From UBA7398 sp963978235 (GTDB lineage Bacteria > Actinomycetota > Actinomycetes > Nanopelagicales > Nanopelagicaceae): a DNA stretch of 23,930 nucleotides. Below are positions 22,726 to 23,930 of this stretch, piece by piece. The notes under the pieces were generated by a model. The model did not search any database, was not told the DNA's origin, and was given only the letters and a program-made list of their open reading frames with translations. Both the position numbers and the translations under genes were made by a program. Location of the stretch: positions 1 to 23,930 of the forward strand of contig CAXBQM010000008.1 in assembly GCA_963978235.1 (NCBI GenBank). Reading direction: 5' to 3'. Position 1 is the first letter of the stretch, and each line of letters begins with the position of its first letter.

Positions 22726-23930
22726 TAGCCGACTGCACCTTCCATTTGAAGTTCGATGAGTCGATTAAGTTCCAACGCATATTCCATCGGCAACTCGCGT
22801 GCAATCGGTTCGATAAATCCGCGGACAATCATCGCCATCGCTTCATCTTCCGATAAGCCACGAGACATCAGATAGAACAATTGATCATCGCTAATTTTCG
22901 AGACAGTTGCTTCATGACCCATCGAGACATCATCTTCGCGCACATCGACATAGGGATAGGTGTCTGATCGAGAGATGGTGTCGACCAACAGCGCATCGCA
23001 TTTCACTGTGCTCTTGGAATGGTGAGCGCCATCTTGCACTTGAACAAGTCCTCGATATGACGTGCGGCCACCACCACGAGCAACTGATTTGGAAATAATG
23101 GTTGATGATGTGTGCGGAGCTGCGTGAACCATTTTTGCACCAGCGTCTTGATGTTGACCTTCGCCGGCAAATGCAATGGAGAGAGTTTCACCTTTTGCAT
23201 GTTCACCCATCAAGAACACCGCTGGATATTTCATTGTGACTTTCGATCCGATATTGCCATCAATCCATTCCATGGTCGCACCTTCCGCACATGTTGCGCG
23301 TTTAGTGACGAGGTTATAGACGTTGTTGGACCAGTTTTGAATTGTTGTGTAACGAACTCGCGCATTCTTGCGAACGATAATTTCTACAACTGCAGAGTGA
23401 AGTGAGTCAGATGAATAGATTGGCGCGGTACAGCCTTCGACATAATGCACATATGAACCTTCATCGGCAATGATGAGAGTTCGTTCGAATTGACCCATAT
23501 TCTCGGTGTTGATTCGGAAATATGCCTGCAACGGAATCTCAACATGTACGCCTTTTGGAACATAGATAAATGAACCACCAGACCAGACAGCAGTATTGAG
23601 AGCTGCAAATTTATTATCGCCAACTGGAATTACTGAACCGAAATACTCTTTAAAAATATCTTCATGCTCACGTAACCCGGTGTCGGTATCGAGAAAGAGC
23701 ACGCCTTGCTCTTCAAGATCTTTGCGAATCGAGTGATAAACGACTTCTGATTCGTACTGCGCTGCAACACCTGCAATAAGGCGATTCTTTTCGGCTTCAG
23801 GGATACCAAGTCGGTCATACGTATTCTTAATATCTTCTGGCAACTCTTCCCATGTCGTTGCTTGTTTCTCGGTTGAGCGAACAAAGTACTTAATGGTGTC
23901 AAAGTGAATACCCGATAAATCTGAGCCCCA
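22725..23930 (-). CDS. sufB: SufB, Fe-S scaffold subunit (5' end cut by window)
   Basis: SufB is the main scaffold subunit on which Fe-S clusters form. The frame runs open to the window edge, and the residues before the first internal ATG (WGSDLSGIHFDTIKYFVRS, then ELPEDI) match the known SufB N-terminal region, so the visible 401 residues lack only about 70. Recognisable parts are YFRINTENMGQFERTLII, the HYVEGCTAPIY cysteine, IDGNIGSKVTMKYP, AHHSKSTVKCDALLVDT with the assembly cysteine, and DDQLFYLMSRGLSEDEAMAMIVRGF. It is the first suf gene seen here; a SufR regulator is usual upstream in this phylum but would lie outside. Confidence 0.98.
   Translation of the reverse strand, partial: WGSDLSGIHFDTIKYFVRSTEKQATTWEELPEDIKNTYDRLGIPEAEKNRLIAGVAAQYESEVVYHSIRKDLEEQGVLFLDTDTGLREHEDIFKEYFGSVIPVGDNKFAALNTAVWSGGSFIYVPKGVHVEIPLQAYFRINTENMGQFERTLIIADEGSYVHYVEGCTAPIYSSDSLHSAVVEIIVRKNARVRYTTIQNWSNNVYNLVTKRATCAEGATMEWIDGNIGSKVTMKYPAVFLMGEHAKGETLSIAFAGEGQHQDAGAKMVHAAPHTSSTIISKSVARGGGRTSYRGLVQVQDGAHHSKSTVKCDALLVDTISRSDTYPYVDVREDDVSMGHEATVSKISDDQLFYLMSRGLSEDEAMAMIVRGFIEPIARELPMEYALELNRLIELQMEGAVG

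Overview
The window comes from the chromosome of a low-GC, streamlined actinobacterium. Three things support this. The 16S rRNA start, the rRNA leader motif (a CCTTGAGAACTCAACAG-type element) and the gene orders infC-rpmI-rplT-TrmH-pheST, argCJBD-R-H-tyrS and sufBD-Rieske-CSU-T are actinobacterial. FabG and FabI resemble the MabA/InhA pair of that phylum. Base composition is far below that of most Actinobacteria, and genes abut or overlap almost everywhere. A freshwater acI / Nanopelagicales-type organism is my best guess, but it is an inference and not a sequence match. I see no insertion sequence, phage gene, CRISPR array, tRNA or clear sign of gene transfer.

Layout, right to left because nearly everything is on the minus strand. 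(1) 23930-18512: suf operon for Fe-S cluster assembly (sufB, cut by the window edge, then sufD, a Rieske ferredoxin, sufC, sufS, sufU and a SufT-like DUF59 protein). (2) 18495-16630: an ABC exporter half-transporter. (3) 15630-16644 on the plus strand: a DUF3099 membrane protein and SURF1, whose end overlaps the ABC gene end-to-end. (4) 15534-14048: fabG-fabI of fatty acid synthase II. (5) 14047-13827: a structured gene-free leader. (6) 13826-8282: infC, rpmI, rplT, a TrmH-family RNA methyltransferase, pheS and pheT. (7) 8281-8246: paired ARG boxes. (8) 8226-2064: argC, argJ, argB, argD, argR, argH. (9) 2067-790: tyrS, translationally coupled to argH. (10) 789-336: terminator-like hairpin, rRNA promoter and leader. 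(11) 335-1: start of the 16S rRNA gene.

Functionally the window is housekeeping: translation, arginine synthesis by the acetyl-recycling route (ArgJ), lipid synthesis, Fe-S assembly and cytochrome oxidase maturation. ArgR is encoded within the operon that its likely operator controls. I do not see an undescribed defence or mobile system. The unusual features are regulatory or architectural: two tiny ORFs that link argJ to argB through three successive ATGA overlaps; a short ArgB without the N-terminal helix associated with arginine inhibition; absence of argF and argG from the arg cluster; a long terminator-like hairpin inside the first codons of the TrmH-family gene; and a multi-hairpin infC leader ending in a twin palindrome just before the start codon.
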